Made by a program: the position numbers and the translations under genes. A stretch of 9,193 bases of DNA, taken from contig JAESTB010000043.1 of assembly GCA_016763815.1 (NCBI GenBank), positions 1 to 9,193 on the forward strand, given 5' to 3'. Positions within the stretch are counted from its first letter, which is position 1; each line of letters starts with the position of its first letter. The notes under the pieces were generated by a model. It did not search any database. It was given only the letters and a program-made list of their open reading frames with translations, and was not told the DNA's origin. Positions 1 to 5,892 of the stretch are shown here, piece after piece. The stretch comes from Arenicella sp. GTDB taxonomy: Bacteria; Pseudomonadota; Gammaproteobacteria; Arenicellales; Arenicellaceae.

Positions 1-64
1 CTCTAGGGCGTGATTCAATATGAGACCTTTGCACGAATCAGGATTGAAATGAAAATGAGGTGAA

Positions 65-118
65 ATGCGACTAATTGAAGATCAAGAAGTTTTCGATGCG
101 ATAAAAGCTGGCCGATAG
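65..118 (+). other. possible 17-codon leader ORF
   Basis: An ATG follows a GAGGTG purine run (57-62) with a rather short spacer. It opens a 17-codon frame (MRLIEDQEVFDAIKAGR) that ends in TAG. It lies in a different frame from the longer ORF starting at 142, and stops in both frames separate the two, so one frameshift would not join them. It could be a leader peptide, the remnant of a gene start, or chance. Nothing else recognisable is seen in 1-141. Confidence 0.15.
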
Positions 119-141
119 CTAAGGTCGGTATATAAAAAGGC

Positions 142-528
142 GTGAAGCTCAATACGCTCTATCGAGGTCAGTCTATATTGACTGCTTTATCGTCCGCAGA
201 TTTCGAAAACCATCAAGTTATCAAAGCCCTATTAATCAGTAACCGTGCGCACGACAACCTCGGTAAATTGGTGCGCCAGACAATCGGTGTGAAATATAAG
301 CCGCAATGCAAAATTGGCCAGCCTTCAATTCAACAATTTGCGACTAAGCCAGAGTACCTAAGCTCAATAAATGAAGCGTTCGACAAGGGCTTGAGGGCCA
401 ATAATTTCGAGATATTCCATGCAAGCCTGTTGCCCAGCCGCGGCAAAGTTTCGTTACAACGAGATGCGTTGCTCAGCCTTGGATGTTATCTCTGCATCGA
501 CAATGCTCGGCGCAATGGGCTTCCCTGA
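142..528 (+). CDS. hypothetical protein, 128 aa, family not recognised
   Basis: This open frame of 128 codons starts at GTG and ends in TGA. I do not recognise the protein. The composition is that of a soluble, basic protein (many Lys and Arg), with two cysteines close together near the C-terminus (GCYLC) and no signal peptide or membrane segment. The GTG has an A/G run (134-140) directly before it, which is too close to act as a normal ribosome binding site. An in-frame TTG at 178 has GAGGT (164-168) nine bases upstream and may be the real start, giving 116 aa. It stands alone, about 200 bp before yebC, at the place where many relatives carry aspS. It could be a lineage-specific gene, a fragment of a decayed gene, or a chance ORF. 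The ordinary amino-acid composition is the only coding evidence. Confidence 0.35.
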   Translation: MKLNTLYRGQSILTALSSADFENHQVIKALLISNRAHDNLGKLVRQTIGVKYKPQCKIGQPSIQQFATKPEYLSSINEAFDKGLRANNFEIFHASLLPSRGKVSLQRDALLSLGCYLCIDNARRNGLP

Positions 529-687
529 GGCATATACTTTACCAAACTTCATGCTAAGTACCACAGAGTATTAAAACCTTAGAAAGCCACGTCAGTAGAG
601 TTGTCCATGCATCCAGTACAAGGGTATTTAGCCAATTGGCGATAATCAACTTTACATTCAATAAGCCTACGAACTCGCCAACGCCAA

Positions 688-696
688 TGTTAGAAT
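688..696 (+). promoter_or_regulatory. possible extended -10 promoter for yebC
   Basis: TG-T-TAGAAT fits the extended -10 pattern TGnTATAAT with one mismatch in the hexamer. It would start transcription near 703, about 30 bases before the yebC ATG. No good -35 hexamer lies 17 bases upstream, which an extended -10 can tolerate. A second weak candidate in the same gap is TTGTCC (601-606) and TATTTA (625-630) with an 18-base spacer. Assigned by eye only. Confidence 0.3.
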
Positions 697-731
697 ACGC
701 TGTATTTAGGCAACACCATAACGGGAACATC

Positions 732-1475
732 ATGGCGGGACATAGTAAGTGGGCGAATATCAAGCATCGCAAAGCGGCGCAAGATGCTAAACGCGGTAAG
801 CTTTTTACCAAGCACATTCGAGAGATCACAGTAGCGGCACGTGAAGGTGGCGGCGATGTTGATGCCAATGCGGCATTACGCATTGCGGTCGATAAGGCGC
901 TTGGTGTGAATATGACGCGCGACACGGTAGAGCGCGCAATTAAACGCGGCACCGGTGATCTTGACGGCGTAAGCTACGAAGACATGGACTATGAAGGTTA
1001 CGCGCCTTGTGGAATCGCAATCTTGGTCGAGTGCAGCTCTGATAATAAGAACCGAACGGTTGCTGAAGTGCGTCATGCCTTCAGTAAGTACAATGGCAAC
1101 TTGGGCACCTCCGGTTCAGTGGCGTACATGTTCGACTCTCTCGGTGTGATCATCATGGCCGAGGGTGCTGACGAAGAAGCGGTAATGGACGTTGTTTTAG
1201 ATGCTGGCGCTGAAGATATAGTTACCCACGATGACGGTACCGTTGAAATTAATTGCCCGTCTAATTGTTACCTGCCTGTTATGGCCGCTTTAGAAGCCGC
1301 TGACATGGCGGTTGAATCATCAGAAGTAACCAAACGGGCTGAAAACGAAATCGAATTAAGTCATGACGATGGCGTCAAAGTTTTGCGTTTGGTCGATGCG
1401 TTAGAAGACCTTGATGATGTTGTTGATGTTTACACCAATGCCGATTTCCCTGAATCTGTCTACGAGGACTCTTGA
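732..1475 (+). CDS. yebC: YebC/TACO1-family protein (translation factor / putative regulator)
   Basis: The 247-aa product starts with the family signature MAGHSKWANIKHRKAAQDAK. It continues with the conserved basic helix (KLFTKHIREITVAAREGG) and the NMTRDTVERAIKRG motif near residue 60. Length matches E. coli YebC (about 246 aa). Members were long annotated as transcriptional regulators. Work on the mitochondrial homologue TACO1 and on bacterial YebC points to a ribosome-associated role in relieving stalls, notably at proline-rich stretches. The protein is cytoplasmic with three mixed alpha/beta domains and an acidic C-terminus. The frame is open upstream to a TTG at 636, but the 32 extra residues do not resemble the family, so the ATG was chosen. 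Its ribosome binding site (GGGA, 723-726) is weak. It lies directly before ruvC, a conserved neighbourhood. Confidence 0.97.
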   Translation: MAGHSKWANIKHRKAAQDAKRGKLFTKHIREITVAAREGGGDVDANAALRIAVDKALGVNMTRDTVERAIKRGTGDLDGVSYEDMDYEGYAPCGIAILVECSSDNKNRTVAEVRHAFSKYNGNLGTSGSVAYMFDSLGVIIMAEGADEEAVMDVVLDAGAEDIVTHDDGTVEINCPSNCYLPVMAALEAADMAVESSEVTKRAENEIELSHDDGVKVLRLVDALEDLDDVVDVYTNADFPESVYEDS

Positions 1476-1507
1476 GACATTCTATTGCCATCTTGAGACA
1501 TTTTATT
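1471..1507 (+). repeat. two 16-bp direct repeats at the yebC stop codon
   Basis: CTTGAGACATTCTATT (1471-1486) recurs as CTTGAGACATTTTATT (1492-1507), 15 of 16 bases identical, with a 21-base period. The core TTGAGACA appears a third time at 1522-1529, where its TTG is one of the two possible ruvC start codons. The first copy contains the yebC stop codon TGA (1473-1475), and the second has a TGA in the same frame (1494-1496). Confidence 0.7.
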
Positions 1508-1545
1508 AAAAGAGCCGCTCGTTGAGACAGACAAGAGCCAGTACC

Positions 1546-2043
1546 TTGCCAACGATCACAATTCTTGGCATAGACCCAGGGTCTCGTATTACCGGTGTCG
1601 GTGTTATTCAGGCGCAAGGCTCGACCCTTAAACATGTTTATTCTGAGTCGTTAAAGTTGCCTAAAGGCGATTTGCCGATTCGGCTGCAGGCGATTTATAG
1701 CCGCTTGCAAACGATTATCGCGCAAACCCGGCCCGACGTGGTCTCGATAGAGAAAGTGTTCTTGGCCAAGAATCCGCAATCGGCTTTGGTATTGGGTCAT
1801 GCCAGAGGTGCGGCGATGTTGGCCGCGGTGAATAATGAATTACCCGTGGTTGAATACAGTGCAACCGAAATAAAGAAGACGGTGGTTGGTCGAGGTCGCG
1901 CTGACAAAGCACAGGTTCAACACATGATGCGAGTGTTGCTGGGTTTGCGTGTTGCGCCGGAAGAGGATGCCGCAGACGCATTGGCTGCGGCCGTGTGCCA
2001 CGCTCATCATCAACAAATAAATACAACTCTGCGTGAGGCTTAA
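1546..2043 (+). CDS. ruvC: Holliday junction resolvase RuvC (crossover junction endodeoxyribonuclease)
   Basis: RuvC is the dimeric, Mg-dependent nuclease that cuts Holliday junctions symmetrically after RuvAB branch migration. From the TTG at 1546 the product has 165 aa and begins PTITILGIDPGSRITGVG. The four catalytic acids of this RNase-H-like fold are visible at D10, E69 (in VSIEKVF), D141 and D144 (in EEDAADALA). All are shifted by +3 from E. coli D7/E66/D138/D141. The basic stretch VVGRGRADKAQVQHM is also conserved. No ATG starts the frame. TTG 1546 is preceded by AAGAG (1533-1537) at 8 bases. TTG 1522, which would add eight residues, is preceded by AAAAGAG (1508-1514) at 7 bases. Alignment favours 1546, because the family starts just before the ILGIDPGS strand. 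The stop is six bases before ruvA, which suggests co-transcription. Confidence 0.96.
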   Translation: MPTITILGIDPGSRITGVGVIQAQGSTLKHVYSESLKLPKGDLPIRLQAIYSRLQTIIAQTRPDVVSIEKVFLAKNPQSALVLGHARGAAMLAAVNNELPVVEYSATEIKKTVVGRGRADKAQVQHMMRVLLGLRVAPEEDAADALAAAVCHAHHQQINTTLREA

Positions 2044-2049
2044 AAGTCT

Positions 2050-2652
2050 ATGATTGCTTGGTTAAAAGGCGAGCTTCTTGAAAAACAAGCGCCGTCATTG
2101 CTGCTAAATGTGAATGGTGTTGGCTACGAGCTTGAGGCTCCTATGACCACGTTCTACGATCTGCCAGCCGAAGGTGAGACCGCTACTTTATTTGTGCATA
2201 TGGTAGTGCGTGAAGACGCGCAGCTGCTATTTGGCTTCTCAAGTCGGCAGCAACGAGAATTGTTTCGCAGCTTGATCAAGGTGAACGGCGTTGGCCCCAA
2301 GGTAGCGCTGGCGGTGCTATCAACCTTGTCGGCACAAGAACTGCTGCAATGCATGGCTGACGAAGACTTTAATACACTGTGTAAAGTGCCCGGCATCGGC
2401 AAGAAGGCTGCGCAACGCTTGGTAGTCGAAATGAAAGATCGCTTAGAGAAAGAATTCGGTGATGTTGCACTTGAACAACGTGGCTTTGGCGGTGGCGTTA
2501 ACAGCGCCCGTAACGATGCAATTGAAGCGCTGGTGTCGCTCGGCTATCGCCCCGCCGATGCAAGCCGAGTGGTTAAGGGCTTAGAGAAAGATTTATCCAG
2601 TGAAGATTTGATTCGCCAAGCTTTGCGAACCTTGTCTGGGAACGTTTTGTGA
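2050..2652 (+). CDS. ruvA: Holliday junction branch migration complex subunit RuvA
   Basis: RuvA is the tetrameric protein that binds the four-way junction in an open square and loads the RuvB motors. The 200-aa product is close to the E. coli length (203). It has the N-terminal OB-fold (about 1-63) and two helix-hairpin-helix motifs, VNGVGPK (78-84) and VPGIGKK (113-119). A Gly-rich flexible linker lies near 145-152, and the C-terminal three-helix domain that binds RuvB ends in LIRQALRTLSGNVL. The acidic pin residues Glu55 and Asp56 that separate strands at the crossover sit at the same numbers as in E. coli. GAGG (2035-2038) inside the end of ruvC is the likely ribosome binding site. In E. 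coli ruvB follows within a few bases, but here 357 bp of repeat-bearing DNA separate them. Confidence 0.97.
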   Translation: MIAWLKGELLEKQAPSLLLNVNGVGYELEAPMTTFYDLPAEGETATLFVHMVVREDAQLLFGFSSRQQRELFRSLIKVNGVGPKVALAVLSTLSAQELLQCMADEDFNTLCKVPGIGKKAAQRLVVEMKDRLEKEFGDVALEQRGFGGGVNSARNDAIEALVSLGYRPADASRVVKGLEKDLSSEDLIRQALRTLSGNVL

Positions 2653-2707
2653 CAGTATTTAATAACTAGTGATGTTGAGAATGAAACTGATTTTGTCGCC
2701 GAGTAAA

Positions 2708-2749
2708 TCTACGTCATTCGTAAAGAAGTTATTAGGGTGACATTATATT
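2708..2749 (+). repeat. degenerate outlying copy of the ruvA-ruvB repeat element
   Basis: TCTACGTCAT (2708-2717) and TGACATTATATT (2738-2749) recur exactly at 2765-2774 and 2843-2854, where they flank the large inverted repeat. The order is the same in both places, and both pairs put GTCAT on the left and TGAC on the right. The interior differs and is shorter here. It may be a decayed or internally deleted copy of the same element. Confidence 0.45.
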
Positions 2750-2769
2750 TGGTTGCTGTGTAGGTCTAC

Positions 2770-2846
2770 GTCATGCTGAGCGTAGCCGAAGTATCTAAAG
2801 TTCCGGAGTTGGTTTTTCGAGATCCTTCGGCTACGCTCAGGATGAC
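2770..2846 (+). repeat. 77-bp near-perfect inverted repeat (REP-like or mobile palindromic element)
   Basis: The left arm 2770-2796 and right arm 2820-2846 are 27 bases each and pair at 25 positions, with mismatches at 2775/2841 and 2792/2824. They enclose a 23-base loop (2797-2819). The arms run GTCAT..CTGAGCGTAGCCGAAG..ATCT. This word type (GTCAT-CCTGAGCG-..-CGAAGGATCT) is, from general knowledge, a common dispersed palindromic repeat in intergenic DNA of many bacteria. It would form a strong hairpin in RNA on either strand. No T-run follows, so it is not a canonical terminator. It could block, process or stabilise the ruvAB transcript. Confidence 0.85.
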
Positions 2847-2897
2847 ATTATATTAGCTCAGCATGACACTGTGTTAGTTCAGAATGACAATGCATGC
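2836..2897 (+). repeat. three tandem ~21-bp units
   Basis: The units are CTCAGGATGACATTATATTAG (its first 20 bases are 2836-2855), the related 2857-2877 (CTCAGCATGAC then ACTGTGTTAG), and 2878-2897 (TTCAGAATGAC then AATGCATGC). All share YTCAGNATGACA. The first unit overlaps the right end of the large inverted repeat, so the array looks like successive partial duplications of that end. The final TGCATGCTGA (2891-2900) looks like the start of a further partial unit. Confidence 0.7.
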
Positions 2898-3009
2898 TGA
2901 ATTAAAAGCAACCATGGCTTCAACACCACGCAAACCCAGCGACATAGCCAAACGTTGCTCCTGGCGAACAATTTTGAAAATGCCAACATGAACGAATGAA
3001 AAAGTGACT

Positions 3010-4086
3010 ATGAATAACGAAAGCCCAATAGATCCAGATATTCAGATGGGCGACGAAGACGTTGTCGATAGAGCTTTACGACCTGAGTATCTGCAGGACT
3101 TTGTCGGTCAACCAAAGCTCAAAGAGCAACTATCGATTTTTATTCAAGCCGCTCGTTCGCGTAATGAGTCGCTGGACCACGTGTTGTTGTTCGGGCCTCC
3201 GGGTTTAGGCAAAACGACTTTGTCGAATATTATCGCACGTGAACTAAATACCAAGATTCGTCAAACTTCTGGCCCTGTATTAGAGAGAGCGGGTGACCTA
3301 GCGGCTGTGCTAACCAATCTCGAACCGCATGATGTTTTGTTTATCGACGAGATTCACCGCTTAAGCCCAGTGGTAGAGGAGATTCTTTACCCAGCGATGG
3401 AGGATTTTGAGCTCGATATTATAATCGGTGAAGGGCCTGCCGCTAGAACGGTGAAACTATCATTGCCGCCGTTTACCTTGATTGGTGCGACCACTAGAGC
3501 CGGCTTGCTGACCTCACCATTACGAGATCGTTTTGGTATCGTGCAGCGTTTGGAATACTACAACACTACTGACTTGGCTAAAATCGTCCAGCGTTCGTCT
3601 GATATTTTGGGTGTGCCGACCGAAGACGCAGGCGTTAAAACGGTTGCTAATCGGGCCCGCGGAACGCCACGCATTGCCAATCGTCTGCTACGCCGAGTGC
3701 GTGATTATGCTGAGGTGAAAGGCACGGGTAAGATGACCGAAGAGATGGCCATGAAGGCGCTCGATATGATGGAAGTCGACCCGCAAGGCCTTGACTGGAT
3801 GGATCGACAATTGCTTACCGCGATCATGGAGAAATTCGATGGCGGACCGGTCGGTATAGATAGCTTAGCGGCCGCTATTGGCGAAGAGCGAGGCACCATC
3901 GAAGATGTGATCGAGCCTTACCTGATTCAACAAGGGTTTATGATGCGAACCTCTTGTGGTCGGGTTGTTACTAAGCGATGCTGGGCTTATTTCGGTTTGA
4001 AAGCACCCGCTGAGCCAAGCCAAGCTGGCTCGCAGGGTAATCGACACGCAAATCCGCAAGCCAAGCTATTTGACGAAGAGACATAG
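3010..4086 (+). CDS. ruvB: Holliday junction branch migration ATPase RuvB
   Basis: RuvB is the hexameric AAA+ motor that, with RuvA, drives branch migration of Holliday junctions. Numbered from the ATG at 3010 (358 aa), it shows the N-terminal RALRPEYLQDFVGQ signature (21-34). Walker A is GPPGLGKT (62-69) and Walker B is VLFIDEIH (109-116). Further along are YPAMEDFELD, the sensor segment GATTRAG (159-165), the arginine-finger region SPLRDRFG (169-176), and RARGTPRIANRLLRRVRD in the sensor-2 domain. The C-terminal winged helix contains AAAIGEERGTIEDVIEPYLIQQGF. A GTG at 3004 would add two residues. Neither start has a clear ribosome binding site, and ATG was preferred. The last 25 or so residues are a hydrophilic tail beyond the E. 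coli end (336 aa), finishing QAKLFDEET. The stop is five bases before ybgC. Confidence 0.97.
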   Translation: MNNESPIDPDIQMGDEDVVDRALRPEYLQDFVGQPKLKEQLSIFIQAARSRNESLDHVLLFGPPGLGKTTLSNIIARELNTKIRQTSGPVLERAGDLAAVLTNLEPHDVLFIDEIHRLSPVVEEILYPAMEDFELDIIIGEGPAARTVKLSLPPFTLIGATTRAGLLTSPLRDRFGIVQRLEYYNTTDLAKIVQRSSDILGVPTEDAGVKTVANRARGTPRIANRLLRRVRDYAEVKGTGKMTEEMAMKALDMMEVDPQGLDWMDRQLLTAIMEKFDGGPVGIDSLAAAIGEERGTIEDVIEPYLIQQGFMMRTSCGRVVTKRCWAYFGLKAPAEPSQAGSQGNRHANPQAKLFDEET

Positions 4087-4091
4087 TTAGC

Positions 4092-4490
4092 ATGTTTGAA
4101 AAGGCGATTAGAGTTTATTATGAAGATACTGACGCCGGGGGGGTTGTCTACCACTCTAACTATCTGAACTTTATGGAGCGTTGCCGTTGCGATTGGCTGG
4201 ATTCGCTGGGGCATAACATTGCCAATATTCATGATAATACCGGTATTATCTTCGTTGTACGCGAAGCGACACTTAAGTATGACCTGCCTGCACGGCTATT
4301 TGACCAATTGACGGTTACGGTCAGACCATTGCAAGTGGGTAAGGTTAAGTTATTACTTGAACAGAAAATTTATAATCAAGAGCAACTAATATGCCAAGCA
4401 ACAATAAAACTAGCGACTTTGCACCATAGTTCGTTTAAATTAAGCGCCATGCCTGATTCTCTACGTGTCGCGTTGGCCGCTGATGTTTAA
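4092..4490 (+). CDS. ybgC: acyl-CoA thioesterase YbgC (4HBT hotdog family)
   Basis: This 132-aa cytoplasmic hotdog-fold thioesterase is usually the first gene of tol-pal clusters. The family hydrolyses acyl-CoA (short-chain in some species, longer in others), and E. coli YbgC has been linked to acyl carrier protein and phospholipid synthesis enzymes. The start shows YYEDTDAGGVVYHSNYLNFM, with Asp14 matching the catalytic Asp18 of E. coli, followed by FMERCRCDWL. The central strand IIFVVREATLKYDLPARLFD matches E. coli VAFVVRKMTVEY-PARLDD. GAAGAG (4075-4080), inside the end of ruvB, is the likely ribosome binding site. The tight junction with ruvB suggests read-through from the ruv genes. The substrate cannot be read from the sequence. 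Confidence 0.95.
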   Translation: MFEKAIRVYYEDTDAGGVVYHSNYLNFMERCRCDWLDSLGHNIANIHDNTGIIFVVREATLKYDLPARLFDQLTVTVRPLQVGKVKLLLEQKIYNQEQLICQATIKLATLHHSSFKLSAMPDSLRVALAADV

Positions 4491-4618
4491 GCTAGCCGTG
4501 GCCTGTACTTAATGTTGGCTAAGCATGGTTGAATAAAATCACCATCTGTTGCGTGATGGGCAAGTTAAGAAGTCTAAAATAACGTCGAATTGTTCGGCCA
4601 AATTGGTAACTAATAAGA

Positions 4619-5425
4619 ATGGCAATCGTAACTCTAAATATAATGATTCAAGCAGCCGCTCAAATTTCAGCACAGGCTCTACAATCAGAGCCCTTGAATG
4701 CCGCCGTTGGCGGCGCTGCGAATGCCGTTGCCACTAAGGCTAGCGAAAGCATGTCCATTGTATCTCTAATACTAGAAGCCAGCTTGACTGTTCAATTGGT
4801 CATGTTGATGTTGTTTTTGGCATCACTGTTTTCTTGGTCAATCATCTTCTCGAAAACTAAAAATTTACACACTGAGCGTAAAATGACCGCTGAGTTTGAG
4901 CGTGAGTTTTGGTCCGGCGGCAGCATGCGAAACCTGTTCAACAAATGGGGCGCTGAAACTAAAAAATCATCTGGTATGAGTGAAATATTCGTTGCTGGCT
5001 ACCGAGAATATCAACGCTTGACCGAGCGTGGCTATGCTAATAACAATGACTTGCTCGATGCAGTTCAACGGGCAATGCGTGTTGAACTGGGCCGTGAAAT
5101 TGATCATCTCGAATCGCAAATACCGTTTCTTGCGACCGTCGGTTCAACCTCGCCATACGTTGGTTTGTTTGGCACCGTCTGGGGCATAATGAATTCGTTT
5201 ATATCGCTCGGCTCTTCTACCCAGCAGGCCACCATCGCCAGTGTTGCGCCTGGTATTGCCGAGGCACTAATTGCCACCGCAATGGGGCTGTTTGCCGCGA
5301 TCCCAGCGGTAATCGCTTACAATCGTTTCACCTATCACGTCGAGAGGCTAATTGGTCAGTATGAGGTGTTCATGGAAGAGTTCGTCAGCATTGTCAATCG
5401 CCAACTGACCATTGAGGAGCGTTAA
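4619..5425 (+). CDS. tolQ: Tol-Pal system protein TolQ (MotA/TolQ/ExbB family)
   Basis: TolQ is the inner-membrane subunit that forms the proton channel and stator with TolR and drives TolA. Three membrane segments are visible: about 58-75 after ILEASLTVQLVML, then around SPYVGLFGTVWGIM, then EALIATAMGLFAAIPAVIAY. The last two match E. coli nearly word for word, as do PFLATVGSTSPY and FMEEF. From ATG 4619 the protein has 268 aa. The first 44 residues are an extension with 13 alanines that E. coli TolQ (230 aa) lacks. M45 (4751) opens MSIVSLILEASL, which aligns with the E. coli start and would give 224 aa. No candidate (4619, 4643, 4751) has a strong ribosome binding site. A stop at 4607 bounds the frame. 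The 128 bp before it hold no clear promoter. The protein is certain, the start is not. Confidence 0.95.
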   Translation: MAIVTLNIMIQAAAQISAQALQSEPLNAAVGGAANAVATKASESMSIVSLILEASLTVQLVMLMLFLASLFSWSIIFSKTKNLHTERKMTAEFEREFWSGGSMRNLFNKWGAETKKSSGMSEIFVAGYREYQRLTERGYANNNDLLDAVQRAMRVELGREIDHLESQIPFLATVGSTSPYVGLFGTVWGIMNSFISLGSSTQQATIASVAPGIAEALIATAMGLFAAIPAVIAYNRFTYHVERLIGQYEVFMEEFVSIVNRQLTIEER

Positions 5426-5439
5426 CACTAAATCGTGTT

Positions 5440-5444
5440 AGGAG
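5440..5444 (+). promoter_or_regulatory. strong ribosome binding site of tolR
   Basis: AGGAG lies seven bases before the tolR ATG and is the best Shine-Dalgarno match in the tolQ-tolR-tolA part of the cluster. By contrast, tolQ and tolA have almost none, so TolR may be initiated more efficiently than its neighbours. Confidence 0.8.
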
Positions 5445-5451
5445 CTGAGCC

Positions 5452-5880
5452 ATGAGTAAATATAGAGACCGCAAACGTAAACCAATCTCTGAGATTAATG
5501 TGGTGCCGTACATCGACGTTATGTTGGTGTTGTTGATTATCTTTATGGTAACAGCACCGCTGCTTACCGAGGGCGTTAAGATTGACCTTCCACAAACCAC
5601 CGCGAACCCTGTCGAGTTTAACCCTGAAGCGCCTGAACCGTTTATTCTAACGGTTGATAAAGATGGCCAAATGTATATCGATGAGACAGCTAAGAGTGAT
5701 CAAGAGGTTTTGACCTACGCAGCGGCCTTATACCGACAGAAGCCTAGAACTGACTTTTTGGTTAGGGGCGATAAGGCGGCACTTTACGATGACGTGCTCA
5801 ATGCGATGGTGGTGTTGAAAGCCGCTGGTGTTGAAACAGTAAGTTTGGTGACTGAACCGCTGCCAACGACTTTAAAATAA
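5452..5880 (+). CDS. tolR: Tol-Pal system protein TolR (ExbD/TolR family)
   Basis: TolR is a bitopic inner-membrane protein that works as a dimer inside the TolQ ring and couples proton flow to TolA. The 142-aa length equals that of E. coli. A basic cytoplasmic N-terminus (KYRDRKRKPISEINVVPYID) leads into one membrane helix (about 20-38, DVMLVLLIIFMVTAPLLTEG). Asp22 corresponds to the essential proton-carrying Asp23 of E. coli. A periplasmic domain (about 45-142) follows, with KIDLPQT, FILTVDKDGQMYID and the DVLNAMVVLKAAGVETVSLVTEP end typical of the family. It starts 26 bases after the tolQ stop and ends 12 bases before tolA, so the three are probably one transcript. Confidence 0.97.
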   Translation: MSKYRDRKRKPISEINVVPYIDVMLVLLIIFMVTAPLLTEGVKIDLPQTTANPVEFNPEAPEPFILTVDKDGQMYIDETAKSDQEVLTYAAALYRQKPRTDFLVRGDKAALYDDVLNAMVVLKAAGVETVSLVTEPLPTTLK

Positions 5881-5892
5881 TAGACAATAATA

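Larger units (their letters stand above)
2653..3009 (+). other. repeat-rich intergenic region between ruvA and ruvB
   Basis: This is a 357-bp stretch with no convincing gene. The left half carries short dispersed words, the centre a large inverted repeat, and then three tandem 21-bp-like units, each listed separately. From 2898 to 3009 I see nothing definite, although a promoter for ruvB may lie there: TTGCTC (2955-2960) is the best -35-like word, without a good -10. A 33-codon frame at 2890-2991 has no ribosome binding site and is probably chance. Confidence 0.8.

Noticed and set aside
636..731. In-frame upstream extension of yebC to a TTG at 636
   Set aside because: The 32 extra residues do not resemble the family, and MAGHSKW at 732 is the near-universal YebC start.
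554..952. 132-codon ORF on the minus strand
   Set aside because: It overlaps the yebC start in antisense, its translation has no recognisable motif, and it is best explained as a shadow of yebC.
1375..1635. 86-codon minus-strand ORF across yebC-ruvC
   Set aside because: It is antisense to two confident genes, with low-complexity His/Gln-rich content produced by their codons.
2890..2991. 33-codon ORF before ruvB
   Set aside because: It has no ribosome binding site, begins inside the repeat array, and shows no recognisable protein features.
4515..4580. Candidate promoters before tolQ (TTGGCT with TAAAAT; TTGCGT with TAAAAT)
   Set aside because: Spacers are about 13 and 20 bases, outside the usual 16-18, so neither can be supported by eye.
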